Below are positions 36,776-46,365 of a DNA stretch of 64,000 nt, piece by piece. The stretch comes from Streptococcus cristatus (GTDB lineage Bacteria > Bacillota > Bacilli > Lactobacillales > Streptococcaceae), in the NCBI RefSeq assembly GCF_008369405.1, contig NZ_VSJJ01000001.1, positions 473,597 through 537,596 on the forward strand, given 5' to 3'. The notes under the pieces were generated by a model. It worked only from the letters and a program-made list of their open reading frames with translations. It was not told the origin of the DNA and searched no databases. A program made the position numbers and the translations under genes. Positions within the stretch are counted from its first letter, which is position 1. Each line of letters begins with the position of its first letter.

Positions 36776-37110
36776 CGAATTTAGAGAAATTATTTGCCTT
36801 TTTCGAGGCGGAAAATCAGCGTGACTGGGACATTTATCAGACTTTTTTAGACGAGCATGTCGCCTGGGAGCTACATGGAGAATCCCCAGAAATTATTCAG
36901 GGAAAAGAAGGCTACCTCCACAGGATAAAGGAAGCTTATCAGAATAGTTCCACACAGTTTAGTTGCCAATACTATCACAGCAATTCTGAGCAAAGTCGGA
37001 TTCTAACAATTTTGGTCAATGACTACGGAGACCTTTCCTGCGATCTATTTGAATTTGCAAACGGCTTAATCGTCAAAGAAATCGAATACTTACTGAAAAA
37101 AGCGGATTAA
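36772..37110 (+). CDS. SnoaL/NTF2-like fold protein
   Basis: A 112-aa protein that starts in ATGA overlap with the preceding gene. The pattern LEKLFAFFEAENQRDWDIYQTFLDEHVAWELHG...GKEGYLHRI fits the SnoaL-like (NTF2) superfamily, whose members are small isomerase-like or ligand-binding proteins. No catalytic residues can be assigned. Its last codons form one arm of a terminator shared with the convergent glycerate kinase gene. Confidence 0.75.
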   Translation: MTNLEKLFAFFEAENQRDWDIYQTFLDEHVAWELHGESPEIIQGKEGYLHRIKEAYQNSSTQFSCQYYHSNSEQSRILTILVNDYGDLSCDLFEFANGLIVKEIEYLLKKAD

Positions 37111-37124
37111 CTTCCGCTTTTTTT
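37096..37124. terminator. bidirectional terminator built from two coding ends
   Basis: AAAAAAGCGGA and TCCGCTTTTTT form a 10-11 bp stem. The two convergent stop codons (37107-37110) lie in the loop, so each arm is protein-coding for one of the genes. Confidence 0.85.
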
Positions 37125-38228
37125 GATTGCTAATAGGTTGCCAATATTGCGAGCAGTACGAACTAGATTTTCCCTCGCTCGACCTAAAGTTGCATCCAAA
37201 TCCGCCACTTGCGAGATAATTGGAAAAGCTGCCTGAATATTTTCTGTAGGAAATGGAGGCAAATCATCTGCTAAGCTACCGCAAATAGCAAGAACAGGAA
37301 TCTCTTTTGGCGTCCGCCTTGCTACTCCAACTGGCGCCTTTCCTGCCAAGGACTGCCTGTCCATACGGCCCTCACCGACAACAACTAAGTCCGCTTGCCC
37401 AACTCTGCGGTCAAAATCTAGCAAATCCAGACAGGTACCAATTCCAGAAGCGACTTTTCCATTGGCAAATGTGACCAGCCCTGCTGCCATACCACCTCCT
37501 GCGCCAGCACCAGCTTGGGTAAAAATCTGTGGATTGGCCAGTTCATAGAACTTCCTCATTTCCTGATCGACAGATGAAAGAAGCCATTCAGACAGGCCTT
37601 TCTGCCGTCCAAAGATATGAGTCGCTCCTTGCTGACCACATAAAGGATTGGAAACATCTGTCAAAATTTCGATTTCTATATCATCCAAGTAAGCTGGAAC
37701 ACGTCCCGCAGAAATTCGAGCAACTCTCCCTAGAGAAGAACCAACTGGTCGGAGCTGATGATTGTTTTCATCAAAAAATTCATAACCTAAACCGGCTGCC
37801 AGACCTATCCCACCATCATTCGTTGCCGAGCCTCCAACACCGACCAGAACCTTTTTGACACCATTTTCCGCTAAATGGAGAATCAGCTCTCCTAGACCTC
37901 TGGTTTCTAAGCCTAAAGGATTGCGTTTTCCCTCGGGAATTAAAGCAAGTCCCACCAAATCGGCCATCTCAAAAAGGGCTAGCTGGCCTTGTCTAGCATA
38001 TTTCATTTCTACCGATTGGCCAAAAGGTCCAGTTACCCAGTGCCGAAACTCTCTTAGGTCCATAGCGGTAATCAGCGCAGCCATGGTTCCCTCTCCGCCA
38101 TCTCCGATAGGCAGCAAGTCAAAAGTAGCCTCTGGTAAGGCCTGAGAAAATCCTTCTTTCAAGGCTTCTGCTACCTGAACAGCAGACAAACTTTCCTTAA
38201 AAGAATCTGGTGCTAACAAGATATGCAT
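37107..38228 (-). CDS. glycerate kinase (GarK/GlxK family)
   Basis: A 373-aa kinase phosphorylating D-glycerate (usually to 2-phosphoglycerate). Recognisable motifs are APDSFKESLSA at the N-terminus, IGDGGEGTMAAL, GVGGSATNDGGIG, TDVSNPLCG and VVGEGRMDRQSL. It lies 9 bp after serB in the same direction, so the two may be cotranscribed. It overlaps the convergent SnoaL-like gene by 4 bp tail to tail. A GGAGGCGCT ribosome binding site supports the start. Confidence 0.92.
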   Translation of the reverse strand: MHILLAPDSFKESLSAVQVAEALKEGFSQALPEATFDLLPIGDGGEGTMAALITAMDLREFRHWVTGPFGQSVEMKYARQGQLALFEMADLVGLALIPEGKRNPLGLETRGLGELILHLAENGVKKVLVGVGGSATNDGGIGLAAGLGYEFFDENNHQLRPVGSSLGRVARISAGRVPAYLDDIEIEILTDVSNPLCGQQGATHIFGRQKGLSEWLLSSVDQEMRKFYELANPQIFTQAGAGAGGGMAAGLVTFANGKVASGIGTCLDLLDFDRRVGQADLVVVGEGRMDRQSLAGKAPVGVARRTPKEIPVLAICGSLADDLPPFPTENIQAAFPIISQVADLDATLGRARENLVRTARNIGNLLAIKKSGS

Positions 38229-38236
38229 AGCGCCTC

Positions 38237-38884
38237 CTATTTTTTCTTAGCATCCAAAATATCAATCACTTGGTAGAGATCGTAAACATTGATTTGATAA
38301 GGTGCTTGCTCTCTTACAATTGGCTTGGCATTAAAAGCAATTCCGATGCCTGCTATTTGAATCATAGGCAAATCATTGGCGCCATCCCCCATGGCAATGG
38401 TTTGATTTAATTCCAAATTATTATCTTGAGCCCATTCTTTCAGCATCTGAACTTTAATATCTTTGGTAACAATATCTCCCAAAACTCGACCGGTCAGGAA
38501 ACCATTTTTACTTTCCAAGCGATTAGCTTTTACATAGTCAATCCCTAGCTGCTCAGCCAGCCTATCCACCGTTTCATGGAAACCGCCTGAAACCAAGCCA
38601 ACCTTGTAAGCACGCTCATGTAACTCATCAACTAATTTTTTAGCACCAGGCGTGAAATGAATCTTGTCAGCTATCCGAGAAAAGATAGTTTCTGGAAGCC
38701 CCGCCAAAAGTGAAACCCTTTCCCTCAAAGCGTCCTCGAAATCCAATTCTCCGCGCATGGCTCGCTCGGTAATATCAGCTACTTGTTGCCCAACTCCTGC
38801 TTCCTCGCCCAGTAAATCAATCCCCTCTTCCATAATAAGAGTGCTATCTACATCCATAACCAATAGACCTTTGACCTGACCCAT
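38237..38884 (-). CDS. serB: phosphoserine phosphatase
   Basis: A 215-aa HAD-superfamily phosphatase making L-serine. Motif I is LLVMDVDSTLIMEEGID with the nucleophile Asp, motif II the Ser in LVSGGFHETVD, motif III the Lys near VKANRLE and motif IV MGDGANDLPMI. The start MGQVKGLLVM has a GAGGTGAA ribosome binding site. Confidence 0.95.
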   Translation of the reverse strand: MGQVKGLLVMDVDSTLIMEEGIDLLGEEAGVGQQVADITERAMRGELDFEDALRERVSLLAGLPETIFSRIADKIHFTPGAKKLVDELHERAYKVGLVSGGFHETVDRLAEQLGIDYVKANRLESKNGFLTGRVLGDIVTKDIKVQMLKEWAQDNNLELNQTIAMGDGANDLPMIQIAGIGIAFNAKPIVREQAPYQINVYDLYQVIDILDAKKK

Positions 38885-38962
38885 CTATTCACCTCATATT
38901 TTCTGTGATTTGTTGTATTATACAGGATTTTTAAGTGCAAAACAAGCAAGATCGCAAAGAAA

Positions 38963-38982
38963 AAAGTTCCCGAAGGAACTTT
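38963..38982 (-). terminator. ezrA terminator
   Basis: AAAGTTCC and GGAACTTT form a perfect 8-bp stem around CGAA; TTTTTTCTTT follows on the minus strand. Confidence 0.8.
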
Positions 38983-38983
38983 C

Positions 38984-40708
38984 TTAGAAGCGAATATTTT
39001 CGCGTGTTTTTTCATATGAGTTGATGAAACGAGCTGAAACCCCAGGCTCAACAACATCCAAGGCTTTTGAAATAATTTCCAAAGATTTTGCGTAATCAAA
39101 TTCAACTTCAAAAGCATGAAGGGATTCATTGAAGGCTGCCTGCACATTGTCATCAAATGAACGATAACGGTTAGAGTATTGTAGCAACTGCTCTGTTAAG
39201 GTAGAATTTCGAACGATTCGATATGTCTCTTCTTCCAATTCATTCATTGTATTTGCCAGAATCTCTAACCAGCGGTTAACAGATTCGATATTCACACGAG
39301 TTGCCTCCAACTCTCTAGCCAGCTCCTCAATATAGTCGCTTGCTCCAAAGAAAATTGTTAAGAAGGACTCTGGAATACCCGGTAAATTACGTTTTTCCAT
39401 AAATCGCTTAATCGTATGCAATTTATTGGCATAAATCGTAACTTTCTGACGGGCATTGACATCGTCTTTTTCGATCTTTTCTAGCTGCTCACCAAGTTCA
39501 ATCTGTTCATCTTCGATTTCTTTCAATCGGTCTTGAATAGCTTCCAACTCTTCTCTAACTAATGAGAAAGGTTTCTTCATTTCAGCTGTATCTTCAAGTG
39601 AAGAGTGAACCACTGCTTCTTGAGCAGATAATTCAGATTTCAAATCTTTAATATGATTTATTTCAGGCTCTGGCAGCAAGAAGGAATGTGATAAACGTTC
39701 CATTTCGTTTTGAAGCTGTTGGTTATTCTCTTTAGTGTGTTCTAAATAGTCAGGAATGTAGTTCACCAACTTCTCAACGACTTTATGAGCTTCAATTTCT
39801 CGAGTGAAGATGGCATAAAGAGCATCCATTTCCTCTTGGGCTTGCTCATTTTCATACAAGGCATTATCCAATTCCAAAGCCGCAAGATTTTCTTCATTTC
39901 GTTTCAAACTAGCATGAAGTTGTTGGAAACGTGCTTCCAAATCCGTTTCGATGAAATGATAATTGGTCTCCAATAACTTACGGTGACCTGACTCCAAGTC
40001 TTCTAATTGATCTGGCAGCTTCTTGGTCAAATCTTCCACAATTGCTGGAACTTTTTCGACAATCTGCGTCAAAGCTAGGATACGATCCTCGGTCTTATCC
40101 AAGATTTCCGCTGCTTCTACAGGATCCCCAGAAGAATTGAGGGTAACAAATTGAGAGAAATCAGACTCAATGTTTTCCATCTGCTTCTCAATTTCTGCAA
40201 GTGCTTGACCATAAGCATCAGGATTGCTAGCCACAGTATGTTGCAATTCTTCAAATAGATCCAAGGCGTGCAGAACCCGTCCGCTATTCTTAGACTCTTG
40301 TTTTTTAAGATCTTCCAAAGCCTGACGAATGGCATGAATGTCCTCACTGATTAAATCAATTTGACTTTCAATCTTTTCGATAGCATGCTTGGCCTTGAGG
40401 AAACGGAAAGAATTATTGTAGCCCTCTGCCTCAAAGAGATTGTTCTCGATATCAGCAAATGAATTTAAAGAGAGATCTACCCATTTTTGATTCCATTCGC
40501 GGAAAGTCACTTGACTTTGCCCAATCAAGTGTAAGTTTTTAACTTCTTCAACTTCATCATTCACGGGAAGATTGTAAAGTTCCTCTTTTTTCTCCTCCAA
40601 ACTTCGAAGCTTCGCTTCATTTCGTTTTCTCATATAGATAGCAGTAAAATAGCCTAAAATTAATAGTGCCGCTACTACAATAATGAGAATAATCAGTCCA
40701 TTAGACAT
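38984..40708 (-). CDS. ezrA: septation ring formation regulator EzrA
   Basis: A 574-aa protein. The ATG at 40708 has a GAAGGAG ribosome binding site and gives the N-terminal membrane anchor NGLIILIIVVAALLILGYFTAIYM. The rest is a long spectrin-like coiled-coil cytoplasmic domain rich in Glu/Leu/Lys, ending in RENIRF. It binds FtsZ and, in streptococci, organises septal and peripheral wall synthesis. It follows gyrB by about 85 bp, the same order as I recall in S. pneumoniae. Confidence 0.95.
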   Translation of the reverse strand: MSNGLIILIIVVAALLILGYFTAIYMRKRNEAKLRSLEEKKEELYNLPVNDEVEEVKNLHLIGQSQVTFREWNQKWVDLSLNSFADIENNLFEAEGYNNSFRFLKAKHAIEKIESQIDLISEDIHAIRQALEDLKKQESKNSGRVLHALDLFEELQHTVASNPDAYGQALAEIEKQMENIESDFSQFVTLNSSGDPVEAAEILDKTEDRILALTQIVEKVPAIVEDLTKKLPDQLEDLESGHRKLLETNYHFIETDLEARFQQLHASLKRNEENLAALELDNALYENEQAQEEMDALYAIFTREIEAHKVVEKLVNYIPDYLEHTKENNQQLQNEMERLSHSFLLPEPEINHIKDLKSELSAQEAVVHSSLEDTAEMKKPFSLVREELEAIQDRLKEIEDEQIELGEQLEKIEKDDVNARQKVTIYANKLHTIKRFMEKRNLPGIPESFLTIFFGASDYIEELARELEATRVNIESVNRWLEILANTMNELEEETYRIVRNSTLTEQLLQYSNRYRSFDDNVQAAFNESLHAFEVEFDYAKSLEIISKALDVVEPGVSARFINSYEKTRENIRF

Positions 40709-40793
40709 ATAAAACTCCTTCATTCTTTTACTAAAAAGCAAACATATTGATTATATCACAAATTTATTTGTAATGGTTGTTTTTTCTAACTTT

Positions 40794-42743
40794 TTAGACA
40801 TCAAGTGTACTATATACTGCATTTTTTTCGATAAAGTCACGACGAGGCTCTACTCGATCCCCCATCAGCATATCAAAAATCTTGTCGGCTTCTGCAGCAT
40901 CATCGACAGAAACTCGCGCCATTAAGCGATGTTCTGGATTCATGGTCGTTTCCCACAACTGATGGTCATCCATTTCTCCGAGACCTTTATAGCGTTGAAT
41001 GGTTGGCTTGGAGCGACCTTCACTGTAACGAGCCAAAGCAGCCTGAAGCTCTTCTTCCTGATTAGCACCAGGCTGAATGTATTCTTTAATCTCACTTCCG
41101 ACCTTGACACCATAGATGGGTGGTTGGGCGATATAGACATAGCCTGCTTCCAGAACCGGCTTCATATAGCGGTAAATCAAAGTCAAGAGCAGAGTTCGGA
41201 TGTGGGCTCCGTCCACATCCGCATCGGTCATGATGACTAATTTATGATAGCGAGCTTTGCTGACATCAAAGTCCGCTCCAAAGCCCGTTCCCATAGCAGT
41301 AAAGAGACTGCGGATTTCTTCATTGGCCAATATCTTGTCCATGCTGGCTTTTTCAACGTTGAGAATCTTACCGCGAATCGGCAAAATAGCCTGAAATTCA
41401 CGGTTACGCCCAGACTTAGCTGAACCACCCGCTGAGTCTCCCTCCACGATGAAGAGTTCTGTTTCCTGTGGGTTGTTGGACGAGCAATCAGCCAATTTCC
41501 CTGGGAGATTGGAAATTTCCAAGCCAGACTTCTTGCGGGTTACTTCCCGAGCTCGCTTGGCAGCAATTCTGGCCTTGGAAGCCAAAATTCCCTTTTCGAC
41601 GATTTTCCGAGCCACTGCAGGATTTTCCAAAAGGAAATCGGAGAAGGCTTCGCTGAAGAGTCGATTGGTAATCTTGACCACTTCGCTATTGCCCAGCTTG
41701 GTCTTGGTCTGTCCTTCAAACTGAGGGTTAGGGTGCTTGACAGAGATGACCGCTGTCAGTCCCTCACGCACATCTTCCCCAGTCAGATTGTCCTCATTTT
41801 CTTTGAGAAGCTTGTTTTTCTTGGCATAATCATTGATAACCCGAGTTAGGGCTGTCCGGAAGCCTTGCTCATGCGTTCCACCCTCGTGGGTATGGATGTT
41901 ATTAGCAAAGCTCATGACTGTTTCGTGGTAGCCAGTCGTATACTGCATAGCGACTTCAACCGTAATGTCGTCCATTTCGCCATCAGTATAAATTGGCGTT
42001 TCAAAGATTACATCCTTGTTTTCATTGATGTATTGGACATAGCTGGCAATCCCGCCCTCATAGTGGTAATCCTTGGCCTGCTCGATTCCATCTCGCTTAT
42101 CAGTGATGGAAATTCTGAGACCACGATTGAGGAAGGCCAGTTCTTGCACCCGCTTATTGAGCTTTTCAAAGTCAAATTCTACTGTTTCAGTGAAAATCTC
42201 TGGATCTGGTGTAAAGTGGACTGTCGTACCTGTACGATCTGTCTCACCGATGACTTCCAGATCAGCGACTACATGACCGCGGCTGTATTCTTGGTAATGA
42301 ATCTGACCGTTTTTATAAACGCGGACATCCAGCTGAGTGGACAGGGCATTTACAACGGAAGAGCCCACACCGTGCAGACCTCCTGAGACTTTGTACCCGC
42401 CACCGCCGAATTTTCCTCCAGCATGGAGCACGGTAAAGACGGTTTCCACAGCCGGGCGACCTGTTTTCTCCTGAATGTCAACGGGAATGCCTCGACCATC
42501 GTCAACAACTGTAATCGAATTATCTTTTTCAATAAAGACTTGAATGTGAGTGGCAAAGCCAGCCAAGGCTTCATCAATCGAATTGTCAACAATTTCCCAT
42601 ACTAAGTGGTGCAGACCTTCCTTGGAGGTCGAACCGATATACATACCAGGGCGCATCCGAACGGCTTCTAAGCCCTCCAAGACCTGAATCTGACTGGCGT
42701 CATATTCTTGCGCTTGTATGTCTTGTTGCTTTTCTTCTGTCAT
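40794..42743 (-). CDS. gyrB: DNA gyrase subunit B
   Basis: A 649-aa ATPase subunit of gyrase. GHKL motifs are [23 protein letters not shown] and [14 protein letters not shown]. The TOPRIM domain has [13 protein letters not shown] and [14 protein letters not shown], and the C-terminus has [19 protein letters not shown]. It starts one base after the stop of the HAD gene with an AAAAGGAAT ribosome binding site, so it is cotranscribed with it. Novobiocin and quinolone target. Confidence 0.98.
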   Translation of the reverse strand: MTEEKQQDIQAQEYDASQIQVLEGLEAVRMRPGMYIGSTSKEGLHHLVWEIVDNSIDEALAGFATHIQVFIEKDNSITVVDDGRGIPVDIQEKTGRPAVETVFTVLHAGGKFGGGGYKVSGGLHGVGSSVVNALSTQLDVRVYKNGQIHYQEYSRGHVVADLEVIGETDRTGTTVHFTPDPEIFTETVEFDFEKLNKRVQELAFLNRGLRISITDKRDGIEQAKDYHYEGGIASYVQYINENKDVIFETPIYTDGEMDDITVEVAMQYTTGYHETVMSFANNIHTHEGGTHEQGFRTALTRVINDYAKKNKLLKENEDNLTGEDVREGLTAVISVKHPNPQFEGQTKTKLGNSEVVKITNRLFSEAFSDFLLENPAVARKIVEKGILASKARIAAKRAREVTRKKSGLEISNLPGKLADCSSNNPQETELFIVEGDSAGGSAKSGRNREFQAILPIRGKILNVEKASMDKILANEEIRSLFTAMGTGFGADFDVSKARYHKLVIMTDADVDGAHIRTLLLTLIYRYMKPVLEAGYVYIAQPPIYGVKVGSEIKEYIQPGANQEEELQAALARYSEGRSKPTIQRYKGLGEMDDHQLWETTMNPEHRLMARVSVDDAAEADKIFDMLMGDRVEPRRDFIEKNAVYSTLDV

Positions 42744-42744
42744 G

Positions 42745-43323
42745 TTATTCCTTTTCTAGTTCAATATCTACAAATTCTTCAAGATTTCTCATATTATCAA
42801 AGAGATAGCAGCTAAATCCTGCCGCCTGACCAGCTTCGATATCAATCGGTCGATCTCCGATAACCAGACCAGACTCAATCTGGTATTTATCTTTTAAATA
42901 CAGCATAGACTCAGGGTCTGGCTTGCGTTTAAAACCATTAGTAGCTGTCACTACTTCTGTAAAATAGACACTGATCTGCGTCTTCTGCAAAATCTCTAAC
43001 ACCTGATCATCTCGGTGAGAAATCAAAAAATTTCTACCACCCTGCTGGATAATTTGTGCTAATAATTCTGAAGCTCCCTCAAACAAGATCGGATGTTCTA
43101 ATTCCTTGGCCTCATTCGCCTTATAAGACTTTAAAAATTCCTTATTTCCAGGGGCAAACTGGCGGACTGCATAATCTGTTGAGACCTTGAGAGCCTTGTA
43201 CACTTCATCATGACTCGCAGTCAGACCAAAGTCCTGCAAGGTATGGACAAAAGCTGCGGTTGAAGTCTCATAATTATCCAAGAGAGTCCCACCCAAATCC
43301 CAGAAGTAATCTTGATAATTCAT
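42745..43323 (-). CDS. HAD-family hydrolase upstream of gyrB
   Basis: A 192-aa phosphatase-like protein: motif [12 protein letters not shown], motif II near [10 protein letters not shown], motif [18 protein letters not shown] and motif [16 protein letters not shown]. Note that motif I reads DLGGT in place of the usual DxDGT, so the second Asp is Gly; catalysis with a different general acid, or none, is possible. The ATG has no usable Shine-Dalgarno and lies 7 nt after an extended TATAAT box (43331-43336), suggesting a leaderless transcript. Confidence 0.88.
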   Translation of the reverse strand: MNYQDYFWDLGGTLLDNYETSTAAFVHTLQDFGLTASHDEVYKALKVSTDYAVRQFAPGNKEFLKSYKANEAKELEHPILFEGASELLAQIIQQGGRNFLISHRDDQVLEILQKTQISVYFTEVVTATNGFKRKPDPESMLYLKDKYQIESGLVIGDRPIDIEAGQAAGFSCYLFDNMRNLEEFVDIELEKE

Positions 43324-43420
43324 ACCCTTTATTATATCATATTTTTTGAAAAAAAGGGCTTTTATTTATGATGAAATAGCATATTTTCATAGATTTTTCA
43401 TCTAACTTAGACAGAAAAAA

Positions 43421-43441
43421 TTCACCCGAAAATCGAGTGAA
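43421..43441 (-). terminator. terminator of the DJ-1/PfpI gene
   Basis: TTCACCCGA and TCGAGTGAA form a 9-bp stem with one mismatch around AAA; TTTTTTCTG follows on the minus strand. Confidence 0.65.
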
Positions 43442-43445
43442 TCTT

Positions 43446-43994
43446 TTAGTTATCAAAAACATCTTTAAAAAGCATAGAACTTGCCAATTGATCCGCATCT
43501 CCGCCTAACTGGTGAACCAACTCATAGGCAAAAGGCAGGGCTGTGGATGGGCCACGGCTGGTGATTAACTTTCCATCTATGACAACGGTCTGCTTCTGAT
43601 AGCTACCATTCTCAATGTTTGCTTCCACTCCATCGTAGCAAGTAAAGTTCTTGGCATTTAGCAGACCTGCGCGGTCAAGAGCAATCGGAGCGGCACAAAT
43701 CGCTGCGACAAATTTACCTTCTGCTTGAAATTCCTGTAGAACTTCCATCAAGCGGTCATCATCTCGCAGATTTGTTGATCCTGGCATACCGCCTGGAAGA
43801 ACAACCATATCATAGGCAGATAGATTCCCATTCCAGACTTGATCGGCTTTGACAATAATCTGATGAGAACCTGTCACAGCCTCCTCAAAACCAATCATAT
43901 CACAGATAAAGCCTGCGCGACGCAAGACATCGACAACGGTGAGGGCTTCAATTTCTTCAAAGCCATTGGCTAACATGAGAGCTACTTTTTTCAT
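43446..43994 (-). CDS. DJ-1/PfpI family protein
   Basis: A 182-aa protein; the start at 43994 (MKKVALMLANGFEEIEAL) is preceded by AAAGG. The reactive Cys lies in FVAAICAAPIALDRAGLL, with the conserved Glu in GFEEIE and VLPGGMPGSTNL nearby. Members act as deglycases/chaperones in oxidative or carbonyl stress or as ThiJ-like enzymes; the exact activity cannot be read here. It starts 36 bp after rodA and is probably in its transcript. Confidence 0.9.
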   Translation of the reverse strand: MKKVALMLANGFEEIEALTVVDVLRRAGFICDMIGFEEAVTGSHQIIVKADQVWNGNLSAYDMVVLPGGMPGSTNLRDDDRLMEVLQEFQAEGKFVAAICAAPIALDRAGLLNAKNFTCYDGVEANIENGSYQKQTVVIDGKLITSRGPSTALPFAYELVHQLGGDADQLASSMLFKDVFDN

Positions 43995-44030
43995 GTAAAA
44001 AACCTTTCTAGGATACAAGGTATCCACTTC

Positions 44031-45263
44031 TTATTTTATTTTTCTAAGTACAATTTTTTTACGAATAGGCGGAGTCTCCGCATGCTTCTCCTCTTCTAGG
44101 CTATTTTGATAAGATACAGACAGTAGGAGACCGATTCCGATGAGATTGCTGACGATAGAGGAGCCCCCTTGGGAAATGAAGGGGAGCGGAATCCCTGTCA
44201 AAGGCAAAATCCCTGTCACAGCACCAATATTTTCAAAAATATGAAAAAGCAGCATCATAATGAGACCGGTCGAGATATAGGTGTAGAACTGATTGTTGGA
44301 CTTAATAGTAATCTGAAGCATACGATGAATCAAGAACAGATAAATAACAATCACCAAACTCGAACCAAGAAAACCAAAATCCTCTGCAATTACGGTGAAA
44401 ATCATATCACTTTCACGGACAGGTACTAGAAGATTTGAGACATTAAATCCTTGACCTAGCAAACCACCACTTCCAATAGCAATCTGTCCCTGTGCCTGCT
44501 GATAGGTTACTGTCTGAGCATATTCAAAAGGATGGAGCCAGGCTGAGATTCGATTGATCTGGTACGTCGGCATCCCTAAACCATGTAGAAAAGCACGGCC
44601 ACCATTTGAAATAAAGATCAACATAAAGACAGTGAAAAGAAGGGATACTGTTAAGAAAACCGGTAGAATAATCTTCCACGAAACACCAGATAAGAGGACA
44701 ATGCCGCAGTAAATTGCAGCAAATACTAGGGCTGTTCCCAAATCACTCTGCAAGGCCAAAAGCAACAAAACAGGCAAGGTATATAAGGCTAATTTTACAA
44801 TCAAAAAGAGATCTAAAGCAATGGTTCGCTCATAGTTCTTATTTTGCTGCAGAAATTTTACTACGACTCGCGACAGCATTAAAATATAAGAGATTTTCAT
44901 AAATTCAGATGGCTGAAAGAGGGTAACCCCACGGATAGATACCCAGTTTTTGGCCCCTGTAGAAGCCACTAAGCTCTCACTATAAAATACAAGCGGAAGA
45001 ACCATAAGTCCTAAGCCTATAATATACAGAAAAGGTGTCATCTTCCAAAGAAACTTAGTGTTAAAAAACATAACTATAAAGCTAATCAGAAAGCCTAATA
45101 AAATCCAAACTACTTGCTGACCAACAATCTGCAAGACATTATTTGGATAATCATGACTAACCGCTATATAAATAGCCGTAACTCCGATTGATAGTAAGAG
45201 CAAGACAGGTAAAAGCAAGCTGTAATCAATCCGCGACTCAAATGTTCTTCGCTGTGAAGGCAT
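44031..45263 (-). CDS. rodA: rod shape-determining SEDS protein RodA
   Basis: A 410-aa peptidoglycan glycosyltransferase with ten membrane spans. SEDS hallmarks are FQPSEFMKISYILMLSR, LLALQSDLGTALVF, NRISAWLHPFEYAQTVTYQQAQGQIAIGSGGLLGQGF, FTVIAEDFGFLG and PLTGIPLPFISQGGSS. The close likeness to pneumococcal RodA as remembered, and the position near gyrB, favour RodA over FtsW. It drives peripheral (side-wall) synthesis with a class B penicillin-binding protein. Ribosome binding site AAAGGAAAA. Confidence 0.93.
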   Translation of the reverse strand: MPSQRRTFESRIDYSLLLPVLLLLSIGVTAIYIAVSHDYPNNVLQIVGQQVVWILLGFLISFIVMFFNTKFLWKMTPFLYIIGLGLMVLPLVFYSESLVASTGAKNWVSIRGVTLFQPSEFMKISYILMLSRVVVKFLQQNKNYERTIALDLFLIVKLALYTLPVLLLLALQSDLGTALVFAAIYCGIVLLSGVSWKIILPVFLTVSLLFTVFMLIFISNGGRAFLHGLGMPTYQINRISAWLHPFEYAQTVTYQQAQGQIAIGSGGLLGQGFNVSNLLVPVRESDMIFTVIAEDFGFLGSSLVIVIYLFLIHRMLQITIKSNNQFYTYISTGLIMMLLFHIFENIGAVTGILPLTGIPLPFISQGGSSIVSNLIGIGLLLSVSYQNSLEEEKHAETPPIRKKIVLRKIK

Positions 45264-45275
45264 AATTTTCCTTTC

Positions 45276-46250
45276 TTACAAAAAATATTGGATAATCAAG
45301 CTAGAAACTGCGACGCAGAACCAAGCAAAAGCTCCGGTTAATAAAGGCCACGCTCCAGCTTCCCTAAACTGTTTGAAAGAGACCTTGGCTCCAATCCCAG
45401 CTAAGGCCATAGCCATCAGCCATTGGGACAACAGTTTTGTATAAGGGACTAGATTTGATGGAAAAATTCCCAAGCTGCTCACTACAGAAGCCAGGACAAA
45501 CCACAAAATAAACCAGGGAAAAATCTTCTTTAGGTCCACTTTTTGCGCTGACCGCTTATCTCGGACATATCGATAAGCTGCAAAGATGAGACAAGCGGGT
45601 ACAATCATCAAGGCTCGGCTTAGTTTGACAATGGTTGCCAAATCGCCCGCCGCTTGACTGTAAGTATAACCTGCTGCGACGACTGACGAAGTATCATTGA
45701 TGGCAGTCCCTGCCCAAGTCCCAAAATAGGCATCAGACATTTGCAGGAGATGGCCCAGAAAAGGAAAGATAAACACAGCTAAAATATTGAAAAAGAAAAT
45801 CGTTGAAATAGACAAAGCGATGTCCTCTTCTTCTGCTTCTAAAATGGGCGAAGCTACTGCAATAGCTGAACCACCACAGATTGCCGTTCCAAAGCCAATC
45901 AAAATGGTTAAAATTCGTCTCATCTTGAAGAATTTCCCAGCTGCATAAGCTGCAAGAAAAGCGATCAAAATAGTCAAAATACTAATCTTCAAAGAAGACA
46001 AACCCGTTGCAGAGACTTTCCCGATTGACATAGAAAAGCCTAAAAAAATAATAGAATATTGAAGCAGTTTCTTTCCTGAATAGGTCAAGCCCAGCTGAAA
46101 GGAGTCTGGCAGTTTCCATAAATTGCTCAGCAAAATTCCTAAGACAATGGCAAACACACTAGATCCAATCAGCGGAAACCAATTCCCTAAACAAATGGAG
46201 ATAGCTGCTATCGCAAACGATAGAGCAATTCCTGATAGATTCTTTTTCAC
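45276..46250 (-). CDS. YeiH/UPF0324 family putative sulfate exporter
   Basis: A 324-aa polytopic membrane protein with about ten spans. The N-terminus LGNWFPLIGSSVFAIVLGILLSN, the central GFGTAICGGSAIAVASPILEAEEEDIALSISTIFFFN and the segment WAGTAINDTSSVVAAGYTYSQAAG are diagnostic of the family. The start is GTG at 46250 with AGAAGG upstream. Its own -10 (TATAAT near 46280) lies in the intergenic region. Substrate unverified in streptococci. Confidence 0.88.
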   Translation of the reverse strand: MKKNLSGIALSFAIAAISICLGNWFPLIGSSVFAIVLGILLSNLWKLPDSFQLGLTYSGKKLLQYSIIFLGFSMSIGKVSATGLSSLKISILTILIAFLAAYAAGKFFKMRRILTILIGFGTAICGGSAIAVASPILEAEEEDIALSISTIFFFNILAVFIFPFLGHLLQMSDAYFGTWAGTAINDTSSVVAAGYTYSQAAGDLATIVKLSRALMIVPACLIFAAYRYVRDKRSAQKVDLKKIFPWFILWFVLASVVSSLGIFPSNLVPYTKLLSQWLMAMALAGIGAKVSFKQFREAGAWPLLTGAFAWFCVAVSSLIIQYFL

Positions 46251-46365
46251 GTCATAACCTTCTTCCTATTCTTTTCATTATAGCAGATTTTTGGCATCAG
46301 TAGCCGAGAAAATTTGCAATCATTTAGAAAAACAGCCAGATAAAATTGACTGTTTTCAAGCAGTT

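Noticed and set aside
41865..42386. 173-aa plus-strand ORF over gyrB
   Set aside because: Antisense shadow of an intact gyrB; no ribosome binding site.
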